64,000 nt of DNA from contig JAHYIO010000042.1 of NCBI GenBank assembly GCA_020543525.1, positions 62,001 through 126,000 on the forward strand, in the 5' to 3' direction. A program made the position numbers and the translations under genes. Of the stretch, positions 1 through 11,130 are shown piece by piece; within the stretch, counting starts at the first letter, position 1; each line of letters starts with the position of its first letter. This DNA comes from Coriolopsis trogii. Its lineage: Eukaryota; Basidiomycota; Agaricomycetes; Polyporales; Polyporaceae. A model generated the notes under the pieces. The model was not told the origin of the DNA, did not search any database, and saw nothing but the letters and a program-made list of their open reading frames with translations.

Positions 1-670
1 TTTATCCGTCTTGCGAGCCGCATCCTAGTATCGACTCGAAGTGAACCTACGAATGTTCAACCCCAAGTTTGCTACTCACCAGGTACCTGCCCACTACCCT
101 TGCAACATTCCTAGCCAATATTCTGCCATCCACCGGTTCGCGTTTGCCTACGTCCCGGAGGCATCTGATTTGTGCGCCGAATTCAGTAGCGCAACCCTTC
201 ACCTGAAGTGAACGACTGTGAGCAAACCGGTCTCTGCACATCATCAGTCGCCTTGCATACACTCACTTTCACTCGAATATGTAGCTTGGAAGCGACATCG
301 CTGGGCAGCGGAGCCGGCTCCTTCGCTCCCAAGAAGGTGTCGCATTGTTCGCCCACAGCATTTTGGAGCGCGACGGGGACCCTGTTGCTGTAGCAGAACT
401 TGATGACAGTCTGCTTATCCAACGGCAGTGAGGGTGCATTGTCGTAGTTGATCACATCAAGATCCCTCTATTCTTCGGTGAGTACTCGAATTCGACACCG
501 AAACCCAAAGTAATCGGCTGACTGACCATGATGCCGAGGTGAAGGCTCGATGGTTCGGGGGGTGGGAAGACTGTGGGGTATGGCTCGCCAAATTCCTCGA
601 GCCATGTTGCGGCAACCAGCTTGGGGTGTCCGTCAACATTATCTTGGCTTCCATCGTGTGGCATCGACAT
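1..670 (-). CDS. Unrecognised protein gene, 3' part cut by window edge
   Basis: Three or four minus-strand exons join cleanly. The likely start is the ATG at 670, beginning MSMPHDGSQDN. Exon 1 ends at about 527 before GTCAGT. The next exon (about 473 to 273, beginning RDLDVINYDN) follows an AG acceptor in phase 0. A third exon (about 208 to 80, VKGCATEFGAQIRCL) starts after GTGAGT..CTTCAG. A final donor GTGAGT near 80 and an acceptor near 25 lead into codons that run off the left edge. The visible protein is about 150 residues, with no signal peptide or membrane segment. The stretch KREPVDGRILARNVARVVGRYL-like near the end resembles a basic motif seen in uncharacterised mushroom proteins, from memory only. 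I do not recognise a function. The clean joining of four in-frame pieces is the main evidence that it is real. Confidence 0.5.
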
Positions 671-2793
671 CTCGAGTGCTGTCTACAGAGTCAACGTTTC
701 GGCTGGCGATCATAAGGGTTCTAGGAACTCACAACAAACAAGTTTATGTCTGTGAACGATTGGGACAAGGGGTCGGGGTTCTGAACAGTAAAGAGCTCGA
801 GGAGAATCACACAGGTGAGGTTGTTGACTGTGTAGCGAATGCGCGAGCACAGAACTTATGTACGACCTAGCATTGGATATCCAGCACAAACTCGGTCACG
901 CAAGGGATCAATGTCAAGATCATGGATAGGCAACCTCAACTGAAAAAGACAGGCCACACAGTATGCATACCCAGGAGACCCGGATCGCCGCCTCATGCAA
1001 GCGGATTCAGATCAGTTTTCTTTACACCCAGTAGATATTCAGCGCGTGCATGTGGGCATTTAGCTAACGGTTATCCATATCCAGGTTGCTCCGGATATAT
1101 CGATAGAGCTACACACGCCCAGGCATTCCTCACTACTTGACTAGGTTGCTCTTTCAAGCGGCCGCTCGTCTCCGACAGTGATTTGTGTTCTGTAAAACTT
1201 CTAGACAAACGCAACCGACGCGCTTGCTTGCTATCTGGTACGTCTTAGACTCTCAGACTCTCCGCCAAGTTATCTATGCGACGTTCCCAACAGCTTCACG
1301 TTCGCTCTTGGTACCTCACTGCGGACGGATGTGAGATGGATGGGTAGCCTGGTGGGCTCAGCGCTCCGTCAGGTTAGTTGCGTCGTCGATAAGTTCTTCA
1401 GCCCGTCGCTACCCGTTGACTGTCATCAGTGCGTCACTACCGCGAACCCCCGATACACTGCCAGATCATATTGAACTCAGGCTAGCGAATCGGATCAGGT
1501 GGTATTTCAGTTCACCGTCACTGACAGCTGCTTTACAGCGGAAATCTGGCACCTCGATTGCAGCTGGACGTCTGGATGACTATCAGGTGGTAATCATAGG
1601 TGTCTCCTGGATATTGGATATTGGAGTTCACCTAACAACTTTAGAGACACAGAAACGTCCGCAGGTCCCAGAAACTTGACTCTCACAGGATACTCAGGCT
1701 ATGCCCATGATCAGTGTTAGTAGCTCGGACAGCTGCTTCGGAATTGAACGACTATCGGCGCGGAAATTGCACGCGTTGTTTATCGTCGATGAATATACAT
1801 TTGATACCTTCGGGTAGCCAGATATTCATGTATTCCGGGACCGAGCCCGACAGGACACAGCAGCTACTTACACGAAGACGCGCTCATACAAAACAGGAGC
1901 ATAAGCGTGTCCCTGCAGAAGTTGGACTACTCTTACCCGAGACGGTGCGGGTATGGATTCACTGCGAATTTAGGGGCGCATGTGAAGAATCCATACAGTG
2001 GCCGACAATCTTCCCGACACCTGCTAACAGCGCGCAATCGAGGGTGGACTCAGGATATCACTGCAGCTGGCGTACATTCCACATCTGAGCACAGGACTTC
2101 ATCGGATACAATCATAGACACGATTCCGGATATTCATCCCGGAAGCCTCGCAACCAATGGGCATAGGTGTCAACAAATGAGTACTATCGCGAATTAGGGG
2201 ATGTACCCCATGACTCTGAGTACCGCATAGTGTGTCGCAAGACACACTATCGCCATCATAGGCCCGAGAGTATGCTCGCCCTATAGTCTCTTCTCAAAAT
2301 TCTGCTTTTGTGCGCAGCTTGTTGCTGTCGTTGACAGTTCTCGATGCTCTGGCACTCGTAGTGCTCCGGTATACTGCGCAAGACGAATGAGTCGAACCCC
2401 TCCGCTAGCCGAGGTGAGGATTCGGAGCCAGGATAAAATATCATTTATGCCAGCAGATCAGTGATCAGTAGCTGCCACGACAGTCTCGTAAAGTTGTGGT
2501 CACCTACCCAGATCCACGACGCTCCAGCTAAAAGATTACGAACGGAGTTTGCATGCGACGTGGTTAGTCGGTCTCCTAGGATGGCGTCTAGACCTGTTCC
2601 TGAGCCTAAGCCACTTGGACCCGCAAACCTCGGTCGAACTTACAGGTAAACGTGCATTGCAACAAGCATATCATGAGCGGTGTGAAACATATGCGTGACT
2701 TACAAGTTGACTGACGGTGGTTCGAGGAGAGGTGATGCGGCATTGATGGTGACGCTTGACGGTGCATAAGTGATAGTTTAGGGCCAGTTAGAG
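671..2793. other. About 2.1 kb without a supported gene
   Basis: Both strands hold only short, mutually unrelated reading frames (the longest about 120 codons, at 1714-2088 plus), without conserved motifs or convincing splice joins. It may be the long 5' flank of the partial gene on the left, or decayed sequence. Nothing here could be assigned. Confidence 0.5.
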
Positions 2794-2801
2794 ACAAATT
2801 A

Positions 2802-3176
2802 CTAGTCTCGTGACCAGACGTTCGGAGCTCGAAATCTCGGACGAATCCGTGCTCCTGAACTACCCCGACTGGCAGACCCAAGACGCTCGCGGAAGGCTCG
2901 GGTTTGCTGCAAGTGGATAGGGGGCACTCGCCGGGCACCCTCCTCAATGTCCACTGGGTCCCAGTCAGAAATGTCGGACAAGCGGTCACTCTCGTAGCCT
3001 GTATCTGATGCACTGGGATCGTATTCTTCGTCGTCATCGAAGCCGTCATCGAAGAGAGAGCCCCAGCCCGTGTGTAGGTCGTCCGGGGCAGGGTCGACAG
3101 CCTGAGAAGCGTCCATAGGCGCGAGAGAAGGAGGTCGGGGAGGTCGGAGATCAAGCCGGAATGTCACTCGTGTCAC
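2802..3176 (-). CDS. Acidic open reading frame inside the transposon
   Basis: A 124-codon frame starts MTRVTFRLDLRPPRP and fills most of the element. The middle (about residues 43-76) is rich in Asp, Glu and Ser (DDDEEYDPSASD). The end is encoded by the terminal inverted repeat itself (NVWSRD). The stop codon TAG is made from the first two bases of the element plus the last base of the target duplication, so the stop depends on the insertion site. No transposase motif (DDE, zinc finger) is visible. It could be a remnant of a longer transposon protein or a chance frame. Confidence 0.25.
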   Translation of the reverse strand: MTRVTFRLDLRPPRPPSLAPMDASQAVDPAPDDLHTGWGSLFDDGFDDDEEYDPSASDTGYESDRLSDISDWDPVDIEEGARRVPPIHLQQTRAFRERLGSASRGSSGARIRPRFRAPNVWSRD

Positions 3177-3290
3177 TCAGTGGTCACCATGGGGGGAGTC
3201 ACGGGGGTAAAGCCACCAGACGTTCAGGAGCTCGGATTCGCCCGGTTTTTCGAATCCGATTGAAGCTCCGAACGTCTGGTCACGAGACTA
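2803..3290. mobile_element. Non-autonomous DNA transposon with 27-bp terminal inverted repeats and 9-bp target duplication
   Basis: The first 27 bases (2803-2829, starting TAGTCTCGTGAC) are the exact reverse complement of the last 27 (3264-3290). The element is flanked on both sides by the same nonamer ACAAATTAC (2794-2802 and 3291-3299), a textbook target-site duplication. Inside each terminus is an imperfect palindrome. At the right end, 3216-3240 pairs with 3251-3279 around the loop 3241-3250. At the left, GTTCGGAGC pairs with GCTCCTGAAC. There is no transposase; the only long frame is a 124-residue acidic one on the minus strand. A 9-bp duplication fits Mutator-like elements best, with hAT and KDZ (usually 8 bp) as alternatives; superfamily is inference. 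It sits about 270 bp upstream of the lectin start codon. Confidence 0.85.
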
Positions 3291-3562
3291 ACAAATTACT
3301 TATATAGTGTGGTTACTCGAGGTTTATTGAAGTGATGAGCCGGGACCTCGGACACCGCTGACGGGCTGTACTCAGTAACTGACCCTTGCCAGCTCGTCCT
3401 ATACTGAGACCGTCACTGACCTACACCCTCTTCCCTCTCGCCTTGTCGCGCGTGCTTTCGTCTGTATTTCTAACTTAAGTATTGCTCAGCTCCGCTTCGC
3501 TCCTTCTTGCTCAGAGGGTACCCTCCGGATTGAAGACACCTGTACGCCGCCCAGTACACACC

Positions 3563-5518
3563 ATGCTCCTACAAGGCATCCTCTACTGCTTGACTCTCCT
3601 TCCCCTGGGCATTCTGGCTGCGCTGGATGACAAGTCAAAGCTGATGAACAGGACGATAGACAGGGTGAGTCATTGTCTGCAGAGTCAGGGCTCGGGAGGT
3701 TGTCGGGACTACGCATGGACGAGACGTTACGGCTGGGATGGGAACTTGGGATGGGGAAGGCTTCATGTTGCTCATGGCTTGGCCCAGGGAGGTCTACACT
3801 GCTGGGATCTTGAAGGTGAAAACTGCGGGGATACACAAGGACATCTATGGGCACACAGTTGGCCATCCCCGAGTGTCACTTCCCATGGCCCTCATTGTCG
3901 TGTAATGGCCTAACAGCAGCAATTCGGCGCGCAATGTTTTCTCCTTGCGCATCGACAGCACCTCTGTGCTTGTGTAGCCGTCATGAACTTCGTACTTACC
4001 AATCACGCAGACCGTATCCCTCCGCACACACTCAATATACCCTCCCTACATTGATCAAGACCTGCAAAACCGGTAAGTATCCACCTCGTATGTCCTCACG
4101 AGTCGACTGTTGACAGTTTGGTAGCTGGTGGGACTTTGGCGGTGATGCCTACGTAGTATGTCTCCAATACCCCATGCCCTCGTATGGCCTATTTTCTGAT
4201 TTATTATCCCCAGAACACCAACAAACACGTTCGCCTCACGCGTGCAAGGCCGTCACAAATGGTAGCTTGTCCGTTGTTGGCTTTCAGTCCATGCCTCTGA
4301 CGCGACCGACACAGGGCTGGCTCTGGTCGCGGGTACCACTGACCGCCTCAAATTTCGTGCTAGAGGTCGAGTTCAAGGTTCGCATGACACGTCTTGAGTG
4401 TCCTGAAATGGTGCTCATTGCATATGCTAGATCTCTGGAGACAACAACCACCTTTATGGAGATGGCCTCGCAATATGGCTTGCGAAGAAGCGTGCAGAAC
4501 CGGGTCCGGTATTTGGCAGCGTTGGTGGGTCCGGGACCATCAGTCATAGCTTTACAGCCCTGCTCACATGGAACGCCGCATAGACAAATTCGAAGGTCTT
4601 GGTGTATTTCTCGATACGTTCGTCTGCTCCCTATTCTACATGCGCCTGCAGTGCGCTGACTTAAGGAGGCACATAGGTACGCGAACACAAGACATCCGTA
4701 CTCATTCCCTCGGGTCACGGCAACGGTCGGCGACGGTGAGACGCCTTATGACTTGGACAATGACGGCGAGAAGAATAGCATTGGTGCTTGCTCTGTACGT
4801 TGCTCTCGCCATTGCGCGCAGTCATCAACAAGATTTGACGACCCCCATCCTACACTATAGGCCAACTACCGCCGGACGAACGTGGCGACCAAAATCAAGA
4901 TCACGTACTTGCGCGAACAGTATTTGAACGTCAAGTTGCAGTACAAGGCCTGTAAGTCCCACCATCCTCCCGTCGCATGTCGCTACACCGTGCTTACGAA
5001 TACGCCCTCTGCGTCTGTGCGATCGTCCTCGACATCGTCGTGCAGGGGACGAATGGACCGAATGCTTCACCGTCAAGGGTGTCACCCTCCCCCTCGCGCC
5101 CTACGTCGGTTTCTCCGCCCTCACCGGCGACGTATCCGATAACCACGAGTGCGTCTCATCTCTCATGTCTGCCGCCATCGTGTCCCCCCTGCTATCGCTC
5201 ACCCATATTTCCCTCGCTCTCCTCTACAGCATCATCTCCGTCACCACCTATTCCGCCATCCTCTCCAGCCCTGACCAACAGCGAGATAAGCTCACCGGTT
5301 CCAAGAAGGGCGCCGTCGCTGCCGTCGTCTCGTCTTCCTGGGGCTCCGGCTTCGTCAAGCTCCTGCTCTTCGTCGGCGTCGTCGTCGGTGCGCTCTACGG
5401 CTACAGGACGTACACGCTCAGGCAGGCACGTGGCGGCTTAGGAGGCACTGGGTTCGGCTCGGTGGGCAGGAGCATGCAGGGCTTCGGGGGTGGTTTGTAT
5501 GATAGCAAACGTTTCTAG
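3563..5518 (+). CDS. L-type (legume-like) lectin cargo receptor, VIP36/Emp47-like
   Basis: A type I membrane protein of the early secretory pathway; family members bind high-mannose glycoproteins and cycle between ER and Golgi. The ATG at 3563 opens a hydrophobic signal peptide (MLLQGILYCLTLLPLGILA). About nine exons follow. Recognisable pieces in order are RTHSIYPPYIDQDLQNR, WWDFGGDAY, NTNKHVRLTRARPSQM, GWLWSRVPLTASNF, HLYGDGLAIWLAKKRAEPG, GLGVFLDT, DGETPYDLDNDGEKN, RRTNVATKIKITYLREQYL, DEWTECFTVKGV, and ISVTTYSAIL. The Asp-containing HLYGDGLAIW block and the VGFSALTGDVSD block are hallmarks of the lectin fold. A transmembrane helix (VKLLLFVGVVVGALYGY) lies near the C-terminus, followed by a short tail ending YDSKRF. 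No frame break is needed. The promoter contains a transposon. Confidence 0.88.
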
Positions 5519-5591
5519 ATAGTATTCGCGTTGCTACTATGTGCGGGTCCGGCAAGACTTGAATACATACGAGAGTTGAAACAGAGCCGTC

Positions 5592-5596
5592 AAAAA
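5592..5596 (-). terminator. RNA polymerase III T-run terminator of tRNA-Ala
   Basis: Five A on the plus strand (TTTTT in the tRNA sense) begin about 6 nt past the tRNA 3' end, the usual pol III stop signal. Confidence 0.6.
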
Positions 5597-5601
5597 TAAC
5601 A

Positions 5602-5673
5602 TGGACATTCAGGGGATTGAACCCTGGACCTCACGCATGCGAAGCGTGCGCGCTACCACTGTGCCAAATGCCC
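5602..5673 (-). tRNA. tRNA-Ala (anticodon CGC)
   Basis: The minus strand folds as a 72-nt cloverleaf including the discriminator A. The acceptor stem is GGGCATT/AATGTCC with one G-U pair. The D arm is GCAC-AGTGGTA-GCGC. The anticodon stem CACGC/GCGTG is perfect, around the loop TTCGCAT, so the anticodon is CGC, reading the alanine codon GCG. The T stem is CAGGG/CCCTG with loop TTCAATC. The internal B box GGTTCAATCCC is at 5613-5623. No intron. One A-C mismatch in the D stem is the only imperfection. Confidence 0.9.
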
Positions 5674-5993
5674 CTTTTATCTAACTGTTATCAAGAGCAC
5701 AGATGAGTCCTCGGATGGTATCCAACAGTGAGGAAAGCGGAGATACATTGTACAATAGCATGCGGTTCACAATTTGAGAAGTGCATAGATGGCAAACACG
5801 AAGTTAAAGACTATGAAGGGTGTGAACGGCAGCAGAGGTGATCGCAGACTTCTACCACCACATTCACAAAAGAGGTAGGTAGAGAGCCGCCGTCGCATTT
5901 CTGAGATAGAGGATCGTGTTTTATGAAACCTTTTGGGAAGGTCGTTTGACTCCTTGCCTGCGAAGATCATCCAGCCATTGATCAGTTGCATGC

Positions 5994-6943
5994 TCAGATT
6001 CCGGAGGGGAGTGGATCCACTCGTAGCATGAGCTCACCGTGGTTCTGATGGTCGTATTGTTCAGAGTTAGCAGAGGATGAGTCTCCATCACGGCCGTAGA
6101 CACCCTCAAGGGCCAAAGCTTCTGCGCGTGCTCGCGTTGCCTCGTACCGTTCATAATTGGCCTCCACTCCGCCGGTCCGCTCCACATACCGGTTGAAGAT
6201 GCTGCGTAGGACAAAAAAGTAAACATATCCAAGGGTGACCGAGGAGAAGCGGACACTTGCGCCTGAAGAGCATCGCGCTCTTTGAAGAGATCATCAGGAT
6301 CCGGAATGGTGGCGTCTGTGAGGTGCGTTGCCAAGTCCAACCACAAGTCGACGACGGGCAATAGAGTAGGTGGCTCGAGCGGTGTGTCGGGACGCTCAGC
6401 TTTGACTCCTTCGTGAGCGGGATCATCCACCTGCTGTTTACCTGGGCGTATGTTAGCCTCTTGGCTACGATGATCTTACAGGTGTCTTACCACGCAGTGA
6501 CTCCTCCCACTGCTGTTCTGCACGCTCGAAATCGGCACTGAAAGCCCGCCGCACGTATGCATGAGACTCATCGGTGAGTCCCAGGGCAATACTGTGATCA
6601 AAACCATCGGATCTTGATTTCACGTAGACGTCAATCTCGTAGCGATACCACTGATAGCAATTCGCGAAAGGAAACACGACATTTGTTCGAATGGGAGCGC
6701 GTCCGCTTGGGTGGTTTGTGTTGGGGAAAATGGGTAAACACATCTCTTGAGTGAGGTGTTGTTTCGAGTCTTCTCGCCTCAATGTAGTAGCAATAGGATG
6801 TACTGTATAGCCGTAAAATGGTGATTGCGGCATCGGTAATTCTAAAGGCTGCGTGACTAATACGTTCAGACCACATTCTCACTTGAAGACATGAAACGCA
6901 ATAGGCCTACCCAGTCCAGTTGAACGAGGTACTTCTTCGGCAT
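5994..6943 (-). CDS. Unrecognised soluble protein
   Basis: The last exon reads in frame from IFNRYVERTGGVEANYERYE to the stop at 5994 (ending RVDPLPSGI). The preceding exon includes VDLWLDLATHLTDA and DPDDLFKERDALQAQ, with a GTGTCC..TACGCAG intron between. A further intron (GTAAGACACC..CGCCCAG, 6431-6480) separates this from an upstream exon containing WYRYEIDVYVKSRSDGFDHS and FERAEQQWEESLRG. The likely start is the ATG at 6943 (MPKKYLVQLDW), followed by a GTAGGC intron; how it joins the next exon near 6830 is unclear. The C-terminal half is charged and probably helical. I know no family for it and see no signal peptide or membrane segment. Confidence 0.55.
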
Positions 6944-7838
6944 GATTTGCAAAGCGTCCAGCTCAGCCATGACTATTGCGTCATCAAATTGTTCCAGGAT
7001 CAATCTGGATCACGGCGTGATAGCCTGGTTGGGGCGCAATGAGCTTGGCGGACAAATTCCTGTCATTGGGGGAGCTGTTCTCTTCTGCGGTCTGCATATC
7101 GCTCGAGACTTCCATCCACTAGTTGTTGCAAGTGATGGGATGCGCAAGAGGTTCGGCGCTAGACAGGCGTTTTGACAGAGTCAACAATGCCACTGCCAGT
7201 TGATGCCAGCAATGCAAGTTGCATGACGTCGCATTGCCGCTTCGCGCATCCCGAGCGCCTGATACCTAGCTCATTCGTACGACATTCATGTTGTTCGCCG
7301 TTCGTCCTCAAAACATGTCGTGCAGTGTGCTGCAATGTGGCAGGTAAGACATCTGAGTATCTGCTTATAGTCCCACAGAGATGTATGGTCAGCAACCTTC
7401 ACGTCTGCTCCTGCGACCACCTCCATGGCATTCTGAGCAACTTCGCAGGTGACGGCCAGACAATATTCTGCCAACGATTGATTTCCCCGATCGCACCCAT
7501 CTCCTAGGATAAGGCGCCGACGTCGAGGTTAAACAGCGGAGAAATGCGACGCTCGCATTGCGGTACCGGGGATGCTACGAAGGAGCGCGACAGTTAGACA
7601 CTATCAGCAAAGTATGGAATTTATCCAAGCCACCATCGCGCTAAATATTCGAACAGGCAAGGTATTGCTAATCGTATGAGGTCCACACTGATCGGGTGGT
7701 CGCCTAGGGCATTCACCCCATCAGGAGCCAACTCGACGCGAACATACCAAAGGTTGGTTCGCTCATCCATGGTCATATCATGTCGATAGAGGATAAGACG
7801 TGGTGTTCACAGCGGACTGTGTATCCCACGGCGTAGGC

Positions 7839-9959
7839 TCAGGCTTCTGCTACAGGAGGAATGACTTGAGGCATACTCTGGTTGTATGCATACTTTGGAG
7901 GACTCACCCGCAACGTCTCTTGAGATGGCCCAGCGCTCGAGCCATTCGTGCGTGCCTTCGGCACACGTGGGAGTTCAAGTGATACTGCAAGTCCTCCGGA
8001 CCTGTCTGCAGTCCGCTTGAGGGTCTGTCTCGTATTCAGCCTGTGGAGACGCTGATGAGTAGTGTTTGCGCGCTTATGATGCAGAAAGGCGCGCACACAG
8101 CTAGTACCGAGTTTGTGTACACTGGTGAACCAAGTCGTGAGCTTGCAATACTACAAATCGAGGAGAAGATAGCCTGACATCGTATTGCCACTATTTCAAT
8201 GGCAATCCAGATCATGGTATCGGGTCGCACGAGAGCCTGTCAAGACTTCAGAACATTGTAGGCAAAGAGCTACGAGAGCACCCACAAAAATGAGAGCCAT
8301 TGCGTTCACAATGCTTGCGATGAGTCTTCAGCCAACTGGAAGGACAATCGCACAATGTATGGCTTACCCAGTAAGCAATCCTACAGCTCTTCATCAGCAA
8401 CAATTCCTCCCATAATGTCAACGCTGACTAACCGGTATTGATCGTGTATAGGATCAGTGTGTTGAGCAACGCGTTCGTCCTGGTCGCCGATGAGGACGTG
8501 AGTAAGACGGCAATGTAAGTAGTCTATGCGGAACATACTGCTTGATCCCCGTGCGGCTGTGCCGCAGGGTAACAATGAGCACGCTACACGTGAGCAAGTC
8601 GGAGGCGATTGCTGTTCCGCACGCAGCCGAGTCGATCCACTGAGTAACGCCGCAATCGTTGCGCCGTATGGTCAGTCGCTGAGACAGTGAGACAGTCATT
8701 GTAACTTACATAGAAGTGCTGGTATTGCAGGAATGAATTGAACTTGAACCTGTCAAGAAAGTCAGTATGTCGATGCATTCTCGGGGCTAATGACAACTGA
8801 CGCAACGGCTGTCCCAGCTACATCTTGAAATCAGTGACATCTCAAGGTGGTAGATTGCAAGAGAATTCACCGATGGCGAAACCTAGATGGAGAATTCTCT
8901 ATGATCAATATGGCAGCATGGTGGTGAACGCTGCATGAACGCACCAAAGGTCACAAACGTCAACAGCATCTACGAAGCGACTGAGTAGAGCTGAGTTGTG
9001 ATCAGCCATCGCACAGCTCACCGAGACAGCCACGAGCAAACGGTAGCCTTTGCTTACTGCAGAGCTGGAGCTTCAGAACATCCCTTCACCATTACTAGAC
9101 AACGGTGAGAGCTCACTGATGTAGACTCGTCGAGCGAAAAAGCTGCAAAGCTATCAGCAGCGCACATTCGCGACACAATGCCTCGGACTTACGATTGACA
9201 AACCAAGACCGCAGCGCCCTGACCAGACAGGGCCGTCAGCACTATATACGGTGCTGCGAGTACACTCTACGCACCGCGAGGAGCGGTTGTATCTGGGGCG
9301 GGCGACATTAGTACACAATGCTATGACGGAGCAATTTAGGCGCACTGACCGAGATCGACCTGCGAGATGAATCAGTTATGGGAGCTGCGAGAAAACAAGA
9401 CCGCCACGAACCAGACTCCGTTGAAAAGGGCAGCAGGCCTCAGGTAGTTCGTTACAAGATATGTGTAGCTGCGAGTCGCATATCAGAGATCGCTCTTTCG
9501 CCATCGAGAAGCATCCTACCACGCGTGCATGCACGCAACGCTGTGGATCGTGTCGATTGCCCTGGTCAGAGGGGGCCATCATAAGCTGGAGAAGATGCGG
9601 CCTATGTCGATAGAAGGCTCACAACGCAGAGAAAACCTGGGATGAGGTATACGGTCTTCAATTACATGGACTATGCGGTGTAGTATGTACCAGGGTTACT
9701 CACGAAGTACTTGTTGACGAGTTTGTCGTCGCCGTAAGTACGCATATACCGCCACACCTGATGTACGAGCACCCCATACGAGCTACAAGGACGAATAAGA
9801 GCCGCATCAACGTCGCAAGGAGATACTGAGTACTCACATGAGTCCAACAAAACTGCCGATCAAGAGTACTCCATAAGTCTCATCCAGCGTCGGGAGTCCT
9901 GGCAGAAGTGCCAAGGGGCTGACCTCGCGCTTGAGGTGGGGGTTGGAAAGAGAGACCAT
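7839..9959 (-). CDS. DUF6534-family multipass membrane protein (copy 1)
   Basis: Start ATG at 9959 gives MVSLSNPHLKREVSPLALLP, then DETYGVLLIGSFVGLM, an intron, and SYGVLVHQVWRYMRTYGDD, the usual opening of this family. Later exons include VTNYLRPAALFNGVW, FFARRVYI, FKFNSFLQYQHFY, ACGTAIASDLLTCSV, RHSRTGIKQ, NALLNTLILYTINTGLLTG, IVNAMALIFVGALVAL and RPDTMIWIAIEIVAIR. The C-terminal tail starts LNTRQTLKRTADR and ends at 7839 (IPPVAEA). The order matches the seven-helix DUF6534 layout (short N-terminus, YTINTG..LTS helix, LNTR tail). Function of the family is unknown. About ten short introns; two or three exon joins in 8800-9300 are uncertain. A paralogue lies at 28992. Confidence 0.7.
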
Positions 9960-11130
9960 GGCGGGCTGTGGGACGTCGGTTCGAGTCGAAAGCCTTATAT
10001 CTCCCTACTCCCATGCTTGCGTCGAAGCGGCTTGACAAGGAAGGACATCACAGTTGCCATCGAGAGAGTCGATGTGCTTCGGAGCAAGAACCGGCTGGAC
10101 GTCCAGCAGGCTTTCAATGGGAAACTGATGCTCACACGTATGTTGTCCGAGCACGTCAACGATCTCCGCCGCTGATAGTCTTAGGACGTGGGTGTGGAAG
10201 CCGGAATCACTAGCCATCATCCGTTGATAGCTGTGTTCGAGGCACATGCGTTCATTACTCCCGTCAAGAAGGCGTAGGCGAATCGCATTCTCATCTGGAA
10301 GCCTAGGTCTTCTGTGATAGACTACGTGTGAGGCCACGCTTACGATGTGTGCATGGGGTGTCCAAATATCCCGTGCATAATGGATCTATATGGCACCCAA
10401 TGAGGTGTGTTGGTGGACTCGGGGAGACGGATGCACGGAATACACGTACGGCATCCTTGGATGGTCCTGACAGTGGGAACCTCCCTCCGCGAACACGGGA
10501 CCACCGAAGGTGGTTTATAGTTCAATTTAACCTCGGCCTTCAAGGCCGCAAGATCCAGACAGGGGGAGACCGTCCTCACCGCCGACTGATTACACCTCCC
10601 GAAAGCCCATCCAACAGCATCTGCCACATTGCTCGGAGCCCATCTCATGGGGTCTGTCTTCGGGAACCGCATAGAGACAGCCAGACGAGTGAAAGCGTGA
10701 TCGCCCATGCCCAAGGCAAGGAGCGTCCCGACGTAGCTGTCATAATGCGGTATCTGGCACAATGCATGGTGGACTCTTGTACTTGGAGTGTGCACGCGCT
10801 TACTGTTCCCAATGTGAATTGCATGCGACGTAGCCGGCATCGGCACCTGGAATCAGAGAGCAGCCTAGCTGGAGTGTAAGGTAAAGTCAACGAGGAGACC
10901 GTACTGACAGATAAGCACGTACATACGCACCCTGCTAATAGCACTTAAGGTCGTTCGTAGAGCGTCGAAGATGACTCCAACATTGAGCTGATGTGGAGCA
11001 TACACTCAACAACAAGCACAAAATGGTCAGATCCAAATGAAACGTTCATGTATAGTGCGTATAGAATATTTAGCCAATCCGAAGTACAACTCACGAACAC
11101 CCCAGCTGCTGTGATATGTGGACCGCATGT
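9960..11130. other. Region without an assignable gene
   Basis: Minus-strand frames of 168 (10340-10846) and 110 (10005-10337) codons exist but show no family motif, hydrophobic pattern or clear splice pairing. The 168-codon frame contains GMGDHAFTRLAVSMRFPKTD, which looks protein-like but is unknown to me. It could be an unknown gene between the DUF6534 gene and clathrin light chain, or decayed coding sequence. Confidence 0.35.
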
